Notes under the pieces: model-generated
Databases searched by the model: none
Seen by the model: only the letters and a program-made list of their open reading frames with translations
Told to the model about the DNA's origin: nothing
Shown here: piece after piece, positions 56,365 to 64,000 of the stretch
Layout: every line of letters starts with the position of its first letter
How positions within the stretch are numbered: the stretch's first letter is position 1
Position numbers and translations under genes: made by a program
DNA from: Actinomadura litoris
Lineage (GTDB): Bacteria; Actinomycetota; Actinomycetes; Streptosporangiales; Streptosporangiaceae
DNA: 64,000 bases
NCBI RefSeq assembly: GCF_009733595.1
Contig: NZ_WOFH01000003.1
Span: 186,001-250,000 of the forward strand
Reading direction: 5' to 3'

Positions 56365-59300
56365 TCAGCCCGCGCCCAGCTCGTTGTCGATGAACTCGAA
56401 GATCTCCTCGTCGGACGCGGCGCCCAGCCGGTCGGTGACGGCCCCGGCGGCGTCCCCGGTCACGCTCACCGCCACGCCGATGCGGGTCAGCATGCCCTGG
56501 AGCCGCGCCGCCAGCTCCTCGACCACCGCCGGTTCGGGCGGCGGCCCCGCGGCGAGCTCGGCGTCGAGCCGGTCGAGTTCGGCCAGCACGCCCCGGCCCT
56601 CCTCGGGCACCAGCAGCCCGGCCAGGTGGCGGCCGAGCGCGACCGGCGTCGGATGGTCGAACACGACCGTGGACGGCAGCCGCAGCCCGGTCGCCGCCGA
56701 CAGCCGGTTGCGCAGCTCGACGGCGGTGAGCGAGGTCATCCCGGAGTCCAGGAACCCGGCGCCCGGGTCCACCGACGACGCCGAGCCGTGCCCGAGGATC
56801 GTCGCGGTCGCCGACCGGACGAGTTCCAGCGCCGCCTTCTCCCGCTCCTCGGGGGGCAGCTCGCGCACGTCGCTCGTCCGCGCCGCCGCCGGGGCCGGTG
56901 GGGGCGTCGTGGGCGGACGCTTCACCAGGCCCGCGAAGACCGGGTTCAGCGTCCCGTCGGCGGCCTGGCGGCGCAGCGCGCGCGGGTCGAGGGCGACCGG
57001 GATCGCCAGCGGGCGCCCGCCGGCGAGCGCCGCGTCCAGCAGCCGCAGGCCCTGCTCCGCGTCGAGCGGGACGATGCCCGCCCGGCCGAGCCGCTCGTGC
57101 TCCGCGCCGTCGAGGTGGCCGGTCATCGCGCTCGCCCCCGCCCACAGCCCCCACGCGACCGAGACCGCGGGCAGCCCGTCGTCCCGCCGCTGTCGCGCGA
57201 GCGCGTCGAGGTAGGTGTTCGCGGCGGCGTAGTTGCCCTGGCCCGGGTTGCCCAGGATTCCGGCGAACGAGGAGAACAGCACGAACGCGTCCAGGTCGTG
57301 GTCGCGCGTCAGCCGGTGCAGGTTCCACGCCGCCTCGACCTTCGGCCGGACGACCCGAGCGAGCCGCTCGGGGGTGAGCGAGGCGAGCATCCCGTCGTCG
57401 GTGATCCCGGCCGCGTGGACGACGGCCCGCAGCGGATACCGGTCGGGGACCGCGTCGATGAGCTCGGCGAGCGCCGCGCGGTCGGCGGCGTCGCAGGCCG
57501 CGATCGCGACGTCCGCGCCGAGTCCGGTCAGCTCCTCGCGCAGGGCGTCGGCGCCCGGCGTGTCCGGGCCCTTCCGGCCGAGCAGGAGGAGCCGCCGGAC
57601 GCCGTGCTCGGCCACCAGGTGCCGGGCGACCAGCGTGCCGAGCTGCCCGAGCCCGCCGGTGATCAGGACGGTCCCGTCGGTGCGCAGCCGCGGTGCCGCC
57701 GGGGACGGGGCGACCGGCGCCAGGCGCGGTGCCAGCAGCGTGCGGTCGCGGACGGCCAGCTGCGGGTGCTCGGTCGCGTGGACGGCCGCCGCGAGGGCGG
57801 GCCAGGCGACGTCGTCCCCGTCCAGGTCGACCAGGGTGATCCGGCCGGGCTCCTCGTTCTGCGCGCAGCGCACCAGCCCCCACACCGTGGACGAGTCCAG
57901 GTCGATCTCCTTCTGCCCGTCCCCGGCGTCCACGGCCCGCCGCGTCACCACCACCAGGTGGGAATCGGCGAAGCGCTCCTCGGACACCCAGTTCTGGACG
58001 AGGTGGAGCGCGTGCTCGGCGGCGTCCTGGGGGCTCGCGCCGGTGCAGGGCGCCAGCACGATCGGCGGCGGCCCGGTCTCCGCGAGGGCCTTGAGGTCGG
58101 AGTGGTCGGCCAGGACGGCGATCCGCGGGGCGTCGATCGGCGTCGCGGGGAGGTCTCCCACGGGGATCCAGTCGAGGGTGAACAGCGACCGCTCGGCCTC
58201 GCCGAGGGCCGCCAGCCGCTCCGGCGACATCGGACGCGTCGTCACCGTCCCGAACGCGACGATCGGCCCGTCGGCGTCGCTGAGGACCGCGCGGACTCCG
58301 CCGTCCTGGGCCCGGATCCGCACGCGCGCGGCCGTCACCGGCGCCCGGCGCGCCACGACGTCGCCGAACGAGAACGGAAGCTCGGTCTCCTCGCCCTCCT
58401 CGACACGCAACCCCAGCAGGTGGAACGCGGCGTCGAGCAGGGCGGGGTGCTGGACGAAGCCCCCGGTGCCGGTACCGGGCGGGAGCTCGACCTCGGCGCA
58501 GACGTCGTCGCCGTCCCGCCAGGCGGCCTTGAGGCCCTGGAACAGCGGGCCGTACTCGTAGCCGCGCTCGGCGAGGCGCTCGTAGCAGCCGTCCAGCTCC
58601 ACGGGCTCGGCGCTCGGCGGCGGCCACGCCTCGTGGACCGCTTCCGGGAGCACGGCCTCGCCCCCGACGACCCCGGCCGCGTGCTGCGTCCAGGCGTCGT
58701 CGCCGGTGCGGGAACGGATCGTGATGGGCCGTCGCCCGCTCTCCTCAGGCCCGACGACCACCTGAAGATGGGTGAGCCGCCGGCCGAGGATGAGGGGTGC
58801 GTGGAGGGTGAGTTCGTGGACGGTGGGGTGGGTGTGGAGGGCGAGGTCGAGGAACGCGGTGCCGGGGAGGATCGGTGTGCCGGTGACGGCGTGGTCGGTG
58901 AGCCAGGGGTGGGTGTGGGTGGAGATGGCTCCGGTGTAGAGGGTGGTTCCGTCGGGGAGTTCGGTGGCGGTGGCCAGGAGTGGGTGCTCGGCGCTCTGGA
59001 GGCCGAGGTGCGGGGCATCGGTCGCGGAAGGTGACGCGGTGAGCCAGTAGGGCTCATGTTGGAAGGGGTAGGTGGGGAGGTCGGCTGGCGCTGCGCCCTT
59101 GGGGAGGAAGGGTGTCCAGTCGATGGTGGTGCCGTGGACGTGGAGGTGTGCGGCGGAGGTGAGGAATCGGTCGAGTCCGCCTTCGTCGCGCTTGAGTGTT
59201 CCGGTGACGAGGGTGTCTTCGTCGATGTCGCTGATGGGTGTGGTCAGCACGGGGTGGGCGCTGGCCTCGATGAACGTCTCATGCCCGTCGTTGAGGAGTT

Positions 59301-62300
59301 GCTGGATGGCGGGTTGGAATCGGACGGGGTTGCGGAGGTTGTTGTACCAGTAGTCGCCGTCAAGCTGTTCGGTGTCGAGGCGTTGGCCGGTGAGGGTGGA
59401 GTAGAAGGGGATGTGGGGTTCTTGCGCGTTGATGTCGGCCAGGTCGGTGAGGATCTGGTCGCGGATGTGTTCGGTGTGGGCGCAGTGGGAGGCGTAGTCG
59501 ACCGGCAGGACGCGTGCGTTGAGCCCTTCGTCTTTGCACGCCCCGACGATGGTTTCGATCGCGTCGGGGTCGCCGGAGATGACGGTCGCCAATGGCCCGT
59601 TGAAGACGGCGATCTCGACTCCGGCATGCCCGGCGATGCGCTTCTGCGTCTGCTCGGCGGACAGGGAAAGCGATGCCATCGCGCCGGTGCCGGAGAGGGC
59701 GGTGAGTGCCTGGCTGCGCAATGCGACGACTTTGGCCGAGTCGGCGAGGGTGAGGGCTCCGGCGATGTGGGCGGCGGCGATCTCGCCTTGGGAGTGCCCG
59801 ATGACGGCGTCCGGGGTCACACCGGCCGACTTCCACAGTTCGGCCAGGGAGATCATGACGGCCCAGAGCGTGGGTTGCAGGACGTCGACCCGGTCCATGC
59901 CGACCTCGTTGCGAAGGGCGTCGATCAAAGACCAGTCGATGAACGGTTCGAGTGCCTCGGCGCAGCGCTTGATGGATTCGGCGAAGACCGGTGACTCGTC
60001 CAAGAGCGTGGCGGCCATTCCCTGCCATTGCCATCCCTGTCCGGGGAACACCAGCACCGTTTTGCCGGGGGTTCCGGCGCGGCCTTGGACCAGGTGGGGT
60101 GCCTCGGCGCCGGCGGCCAGGGCCCGCAGACCGGTGTCGAACTCGTTCGGGGCCTGCCCGATGATCACGGCACGGTGTTCCAGGGTGGCGCGGGTGTTCG
60201 CCAGGGCGGTTGCTACCCCTGCCACATCCCCAGTCACACCAGCAAGGCGGTCGGCCTGGGCGCGTAGGGCGGGTTCGGTCTTGGCTGAGATCAGCCATGG
60301 CACCGGTCCTGAGATTTCCGCCGGCGTTGTTGGGGGTTCTTCTGGGGCTTGTTCGAGGATGATGTGGGCGTTGGTGCCGCTGATCCCGAACGAGGACACC
60401 GCAGCGCGGCGCGGTTGGTCCTTGTCCCACGGCTGCGACTCGGTGAGCAGTGACACCGCACCGGCGGACCAGTCGACGTGCGGGGATGGTTCGTCCACGT
60501 GCAACGTCTGGGGGAGGATGCCTGCGCGTATGGCGCCGACCATTTTGATGACGCCTGCGACTCCGGCGGCGGCCTGGGTGTGCCCGATGTTGGACTTCAC
60601 CGACCCCAACCACAACGGACGACCCTCCGAACGCCCCCGCCCATAGGTCGCCAACAACGCCTGCGCCTCGATCGGGTCACCCAACGCCGTACCCGTCCCA
60701 TGCGCCTCAACGACATCCACATCACCGCCGGTCAAACCCGCATTAGCCAGCGCCTGAGTGATCACGCGCTCCTGCGAGGGGCCGTTGGGGGCGGTCAGGC
60801 CGTTCGACGCGCCGTCCTGGTTGACCGCCGAGCCACGCACCACCGCCAACACCCGATGCCCGTTGCGCTGCGCCTGGGACAGCGGCTCCAGCAGGACCAG
60901 GCCGACGCCCTCACCCCAACCCGTCCCATCAGCGGCAGCGGCGAACGCTTTGCAGCGGCCGTCCACCGACAAGGCCCGCTGCCGCGAGAACTCCACGAAA
61001 TGGGTCGGGCCCGCCATGACGGTGACTCCTCCGGCCACGGCGAGAGCGCAGTCGCCATTGCGGAGCGACTGCATCGCCAGATGCATGGCGACCAGGGAGG
61101 ACGAGCAGGCGGTGTCCACCGTGATCGCCGGGCCCTCCAGGCCGAGGGTGTAGGCGATCCGGCCGGAGGCGACGCTGGTGGTGTTGCCGATGGCGAGTTG
61201 TCCGGCGAGTTCCTCGGGGGCCTCGGTGAGGTGCGCGGTGTAGTCGCCGGGCGTGACCCCGGCGAAGACCCCGGTGCTGGAGCCGCGCAGCGCGTTCGGG
61301 TCGATGCCCGCCCGCTCGAACACCTCCCAGGCCGTCTCCAGCAGCAGCCGCTGCTGCGGGTCCATCGCGGTGGCCTCGCGCGGCGATATCCCGAAGAACG
61401 CCGCGTCGAACCCGTCCGCGTCGTGCAGGAACGAGCCGTGCCGGACGTAGGACGTCCCGGTGCCGCCGTCCGGGTCGGGGTCGTAGAGCTTGTCGAGGTC
61501 CCAGCCGCGGTTGACCGGGAAGCCCGTCAGCGCGTCCCGGCCGCCCGCGACGAGCGTCCACAGGTCCTCGGGTGAGGCGACGCCGCCGGGGAACCGGCAC
61601 GCCATCCCGACGATCGCGATCGGCTCGTCCGCTGAAGCGGCGGCCATTATGGCGCCAGAGGAGACGGACGCGCCCGACAGCTCGCCCACCAGGTAGGCGG
61701 ACAGCGCCTCGGGCGTCGGACGGTCGAACACCAGCGACGCGGGCAGCCGCAGGCCCGTCACCGCGCTCAACCGGTTCCGCAGTTCGAGGGCGGTCAGCGA
61801 GGTGAAGCCGAGTTCCTTGAAGTTCCGGTCGGAGGCGAGCGCGCCGGAGCCGGTGTGGCCGAGGACGGCGGCGGCCTCCTGCCGGACGAGCGTCGCCACG
61901 GCCGTCGCGCGTTCGGCCTCCGGCAGGTCGAGCATCCTGCGGGCCCAGGCGCTCTCGTCCCCGGTCGCGCGTCCGGCCCGGCGCAGCGGGGCGCGGACGA
62001 GCCCGCCGAACACGGCGGGCAGCAGCCCGGATCGTGCCTGGGAGCGCAGCGCCCCGGTGTCCAGGTGGACGGGTGCGAGGAGCGGCCGGGGCGACGCGAG
62101 CGCCGCGTCCAGCAGGGCCATGCCCTCGGCGGGGGAGAGCGGGGAGATGCCGGTCCGCTGGAGCCGGTCCAGGTCGCTCTGCCGGAGGGTGTCGCCCATG
62201 CCGCTCGCCTCGGTGTCCCACAGGCCCCAGGCGAGGCTGGTCGCGGGGAGCCCGTTCGCGTGCCGGTGGCAGGCGAGGGCGTCGAGGAAGGTGTTGGCGG

Positions 62301-64000
62301 CGGCGTAGTTGGCCTGTCCGGCGTTGCCGATGAGCCCGGCGACGGAGGAGAACAGGACGAACGCCTCCGGGGCGAGGTCGCGGGTGAGCTCGTGCAGGTT
62401 CCAGGCGGCGTCGGCCTTGGCGCGCAGGACGCGGTCGAGGCGTTCGCCGTCCTGGGACGCGAGGACGGCGTCGTCGATGACCCCGGCGGTGTGGATCACG
62501 GCGGTGAGCGGACGCTCCCCGGGGATCGACGCGAGCAGCGCGGCCAGCGCGTCGCGGTCGCCGGCGTCGCAGGAGACGACGTCGGCGTCGGCGCCGAGCG
62601 CGGCCAGCTCGTCCCGGAGGGCGGCCGCGCCTTCGGCGGCGGGGCCCCGGCGGCTGATGAGCAGCAGGTGGCGCACGCCGTGCTCGGTGACGAGGTGCCG
62701 CGCCACGCGGGCGCCGAGCGCGCCGGTGCCGCCGGTGACGAGCACGGTCCCGTCCAGGTCGGGGGCCGTGTCCCCCTCGGGCTCGGCGGCACTGACGAGG
62801 CGCGGCACGAGCAGCTCCCCGTCGCGGACGGCGAGTTGAGGCTCTCCGGTGGCGATCGCGGCGGCGAGGACGTCGTCCGTGGGGTCGTCGGTGTCGAGCA
62901 GGACGAACCGTCCCGGGTTCTCGGTCTGGGCGACGCGGACGAGCCCCCACACGGCGGCGCCCGCCAGGTCGGTCACGTCCTCGCCGGGACGGGCCGCGAC
63001 CGCGTTCCGGGTGGCGATCACGAGCCGGGAGCCGGTGCGGCCGTCGCCGGACCACTCCTGGAGCGCCGCGAGCACGTCGCGGGTGAGGTCGCGCGTCCCC
63101 GTGAGGACGTCGTCCCCGGACCCGACGGCGGGTCTCACCTCCACGTCGGGCGTCGGCGCGTCCGCGGGCGTGGGGATCGGCTGCCATTCGGGCGCGTAGA
63201 GCGAGCGCGCCACCGGCGACGAGGGGCCGAGGTCGTCCAGCGGCATCGGCCCGGTCCGGAGCGCGCCGACCGACAGGACGGGCGCTCCGGCCGGGTCGGT
63301 CAGCGTGACGTCGAGGGCGCCGTCCGGGCCCGGAGAGAGGCGGGCCCGGACGGCGGTGGCGTCGGTGGCGTGCAGCCGCAGCCCGCCGATGCCGGTGATG
63401 TGCGGCGGGGCGTCCGGCCGCAGGAGGTGGGGGACGGCGTCCAGCAGCGCCGGGTGGAGGCCGTAGCCGGAGACCTCGACGCCGTCCGCGAGCGCCAGGT
63501 CGGCGAACACCTCGTCGCCGCGCCGCCACGCGGCCCGCACCCGCGCGTTGCCGAGGTCGTCGAGGTCGTCCAGGTCAAGGGGGTCGGCTCCGGCCGGCGG
63601 CCACACGCCGACGTCCGCACCGCCGACGGCGATGTCGGCGGCGATGTCGGCGGCGACGGCGCGGGCGTGCAGGGCCCAGGGGAGGTCGGCGTCCGCCGGG
63701 CGGCCGTGGACGGTCACGGCCCGGGTCCCGTCCTCGCCGGGCGCGCCGACGGCGACCTGGAGGTGGACGGCGCCCTGGTCCGGCAGCACCAGCGGCGCGC
63801 CGAACTCCAGGTCGCGGACGGACGCGGACCCCGCGGCCGCCACGATCAGATCGGCCAGCGCGGCCGAGGGCAGGACGATCCGCCCCGCGACGCGGTGTCC
63901 GGCGAGCCAGGGGTGGTCGTGCACCGAGATCCGGCCGGTGAACAGCGTCCCGTCGCCGTCGGCGAGGCCGATCGCGGCGGCCAGCAGCGGATGCTCGGCG
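56365..64000 (-). CDS. Modular type I PKS, DH-KR-ACP / KS-AT-DH-KR-ACP-docking; start beyond right edge
   Basis: About 2544 residues visible; numbering from the right edge. Module n (partial): DH (about 1-290; [10 protein letters not shown] and LLDAVPH), KR (about 410-600; [14 protein letters not shown]...YAAAN, B-type VIDD), ACP near 731 (LGFTSL). Module n+1: KS about 790-1215 (DTACSSS), AT about 1300-1600 (GHSQGE and YASH, predicting methylmalonyl-CoA), DH near 1700 ([18 protein letters not shown]), KR about 2110-2300 (GGLGQLG, B-type TDD), ACP near 2420 (GMTSL). The end (about 2465-2544; [11 protein letters not shown]...[12 protein letters not shown]) is a docking domain, not a thioesterase, so the chain passes to another PKS protein. 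Each module should add a unit and leave a double bond. Confidence 0.95.
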   Translation of the reverse strand, partial: AEHPLLAAAIGLADGDGTLFTGRISVHDHPWLAGHRVAGRIVLPSAALADLIVAAAGSASVRDLEFGAPLVLPDQGAVHLQVAVGAPGEDGTRAVTVHGRPADADLPWALHARAVAADIAADIAVGGADVGVWPPAGADPLDLDDLDDLGNARVRAAWRRGDEVFADLALADGVEVSGYGLHPALLDAVPHLLRPDAPPHITGIGGLRLHATDATAVRARLSPGPDGALDVTLTDPAGAPVLSVGALRTGPMPLDDLGPSSPVARSLYAPEWQPIPTPADAPTPDVEVRPAVGSGDDVLTGTRDLTRDVLAALQEWSGDGRTGSRLVIATRNAVAARPGEDVTDLAGAAVWGLVRVAQTENPGRFVLLDTDDPTDDVLAAAIATGEPQLAVRDGELLVPRLVSAAEPEGDTAPDLDGTVLVTGGTGALGARVARHLVTEHGVRHLLLISRRGPAAEGAAALRDELAALGADADVVSCDAGDRDALAALLASIPGERPLTAVIHTAGVIDDAVLASQDGERLDRVLRAKADAAWNLHELTRDLAPEAFVLFSSVAGLIGNAGQANYAAANTFLDALACHRHANGLPATSLAWGLWDTEASGMGDTLRQSDLDRLQRTGISPLSPAEGMALLDAALASPRPLLAPVHLDTGALRSQARSGLLPAVFGGLVRAPLRRAGRATGDESAWARRMLDLPEAERATAVATLVRQEAAAVLGHTGSGALASDRNFKELGFTSLTALELRNRLSAVTGLRLPASLVFDRPTPEALSAYLVGELSGASVSSGAIMAAASADEPIAIVGMACRFPGGVASPEDLWTLVAGGRDALTGFPVNRGWDLDKLYDPDPDGGTGTSYVRHGSFLHDADGFDAAFFGISPREATAMDPQQRLLLETAWEVFERAGIDPNALRGSSTGVFAGVTPGDYTAHLTEAPEELAGQLAIGNTTSVASGRIAYTLGLEGPAITVDTACSSSLVAMHLAMQSLRNGDCALAVAGGVTVMAGPTHFVEFSRQRALSVDGRCKAFAAAADGTGWGEGVGLVLLEPLSQAQRNGHRVLAVVRGSAVNQDGASNGLTAPNGPSQERVITQALANAGLTGGDVDVVEAHGTGTALGDPIEAQALLATYGRGRSEGRPLWLGSVKSNIGHTQAAAGVAGVIKMVGAIRAGILPQTLHVDEPSPHVDWSAGAVSLLTESQPWDKDQPRRAAVSSFGISGTNAHIILEQAPEEPPTTPAEISGPVPWLISAKTEPALRAQADRLAGVTGDVAGVATALANTRATLEHRAVIIGQAPNEFDTGLRALAAGAEAPHLVQGRAGTPGKTVLVFPGQGWQWQGMAATLLDESPVFAESIKRCAEALEPFIDWSLIDALRNEVGMDRVDVLQPTLWAVMISLAELWKSAGVTPDAVIGHSQGEIAAAHIAGALTLADSAKVVALRSQALTALSGTGAMASLSLSAEQTQKRIAGHAGVEIAVFNGPLATVISGDPDAIETIVGACKDEGLNARVLPVDYASHCAHTEHIRDQILTDLADINAQEPHIPFYSTLTGQRLDTEQLDGDYWYNNLRNPVRFQPAIQQLLNDGHETFIEASAHPVLTTPISDIDEDTLVTGTLKRDEGGLDRFLTSAAHLHVHGTTIDWTPFLPKGAAPADLPTYPFQHEPYWLTASPSATDAPHLGLQSAEHPLLATATELPDGTTLYTGAISTHTHPWLTDHAVTGTPILPGTAFLDLALHTHPTVHELTLHAPLILGRRLTHLQVVVGPEESGRRPITIRSRTGDDAWTQHAAGVVGGEAVLPEAVHEAWPPPSAEPVELDGCYERLAERGYEYGPLFQGLKAAWRDGDDVCAEVELPPGTGTGGFVQHPALLDAAFHLLGLRVEEGEETELPFSFGDVVARRAPVTAARVRIRAQDGGVRAVLSDADGPIVAFGTVTTRPMSPERLAALGEAERSLFTLDWIPVGDLPATPIDAPRIAVLADHSDLKALAETGPPPIVLAPCTGASPQDAAEHALHLVQNWVSEERFADSHLVVVTRRAVDAGDGQKEIDLDSSTVWGLVRCAQNEEPGRITLVDLDGDDVAWPALAAAVHATEHPQLAVRDRTLLAPRLAPVAPSPAAPRLRTDGTVLITGGLGQLGTLVARHLVAEHGVRRLLLLGRKGPDTPGADALREELTGLGADVAIAACDAADRAALAELIDAVPDRYPLRAVVHAAGITDDGMLASLTPERLARVVRPKVEAAWNLHRLTRDHDLDAFVLFSSFAGILGNPGQGNYAAANTYLDALARQRRDDGLPAVSVAWGLWAGASAMTGHLDGAEHERLGRAGIVPLDAEQGLRLLDAALAGGRPLAIPVALDPRALRRQAADGTLNPVFAGLVKRPPTTPPPAPAAARTSDVRELPPEEREKAALELVRSATATILGHGSASSVDPGAGFLDSGMTSLTAVELRNRLSAATGLRLPSTVVFDHPTPVALGRHLAGLLVPEEGRGVLAELDRLDAELAAGPPPEPAVVEELAARLQGMLTRIGVAVSVTGDAAGAVTDRLGAASDEEIFEFIDNELGAG

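Noticed and set aside
1-64000. tRNA/rRNA genes, CRISPR arrays, insertion sequences, integrase or phage genes
   Set aside because: I looked for cloverleaf-like sequences, regularly spaced repeats and transposase motifs in the gaps and frames and saw none. A tRNAscan or ISfinder search would be decisive.

Overview
This is a high-GC actinomycete window. The long GC-rich genes on both strands, GTG starts, GTGA/ATGA stop-start overlaps, XRE-DUF5753/DUF397 pair, SARP and large LuxR (LAL) regulators and type I polyketide synthases all point to a filamentous actinomycete. Streptomycetaceae, Streptosporangiales or Actinomadura-like are all possible; the sequence alone does not settle the genus. No tRNA, rRNA, CRISPR array, insertion sequence or phage gene was recognised.

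Layout. (1) 1-7.0 kb: housekeeping/accessory genes. These are a left-truncated membrane-anchored esterase, a P450 that has lost its middle, a divergent alpha/beta hydrolase-HxlR pair with an inverted repeat between them, an anti-sigma-like ATPase plus XRE/DUF397 trio, and a secreted six-cysteine repeat protein. (2) 7.0-15.3 kb: a compact two-gene polyketide locus, an alpha/beta hydrolase tightly coupled to a 2431-residue single-module PKS with domain order KS-AT-DH-MT-ER-KR-ACP, which resembles fungal highly reducing iterative PKSs. (3) 15.3-28.9 kb: a GNAT, two ECF sigma operons (one with a propeller-type membrane partner, one with an LCP cell-wall ligase), LysE, TetR, a D-Ala-D-Ala carboxypeptidase, a CBS protein, an aminotransferase, an ABC exporter behind a SoxR-type promoter, a VOC-ArsR-SRPBCC operon with twin operators, and a quinone-type oxidoreductase. 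(4) 28.9-32.9 kb: a sugar ABC operon (lipoprotein, two permeases, ROK kinase) with DasR-like sites upstream. (5) 33.4-42.5 kb: two NarL-type two-component systems. One has a tandemly duplicated kinase with a dead first half and sits beside a MacB/FtsX-type ABC transporter. (6) 42.7-64.0 kb: a class A beta-lactamase, then the left flank of a modular type I PKS cluster. The flank holds a type II thioesterase, a DUF5988 protein, an MFS exporter, a carboxyltransferase, an MMPL exporter with its TetR, LAL and SARP activators, an FAD aromatic-type hydroxylase, and a PKS gene running off the right edge. The visible part of that PKS is DH-KR-ACP then KS-AT(methylmalonyl-type)-DH-KR-ACP and a C-terminal docking domain.

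How the genes work together. In the right-hand cluster the carboxyltransferase could help supply extender units, the type II thioesterase would clear stalled PKS carriers, the FAD enzyme would tailor the product and the MFS/MMPL proteins could export it. Three of its operons share a CGCTTTAGCGG-type element at their promoters. The TetR gene and the MMPL gene carry the same TGAACCATGGTTCA-type operator. In the left-hand locus the free hydrolase is the obvious candidate to release the product, because the PKS has no thioesterase domain.

Limits: all functional calls come from reading motifs by eye. Domain borders are approximate, and no database search was run.
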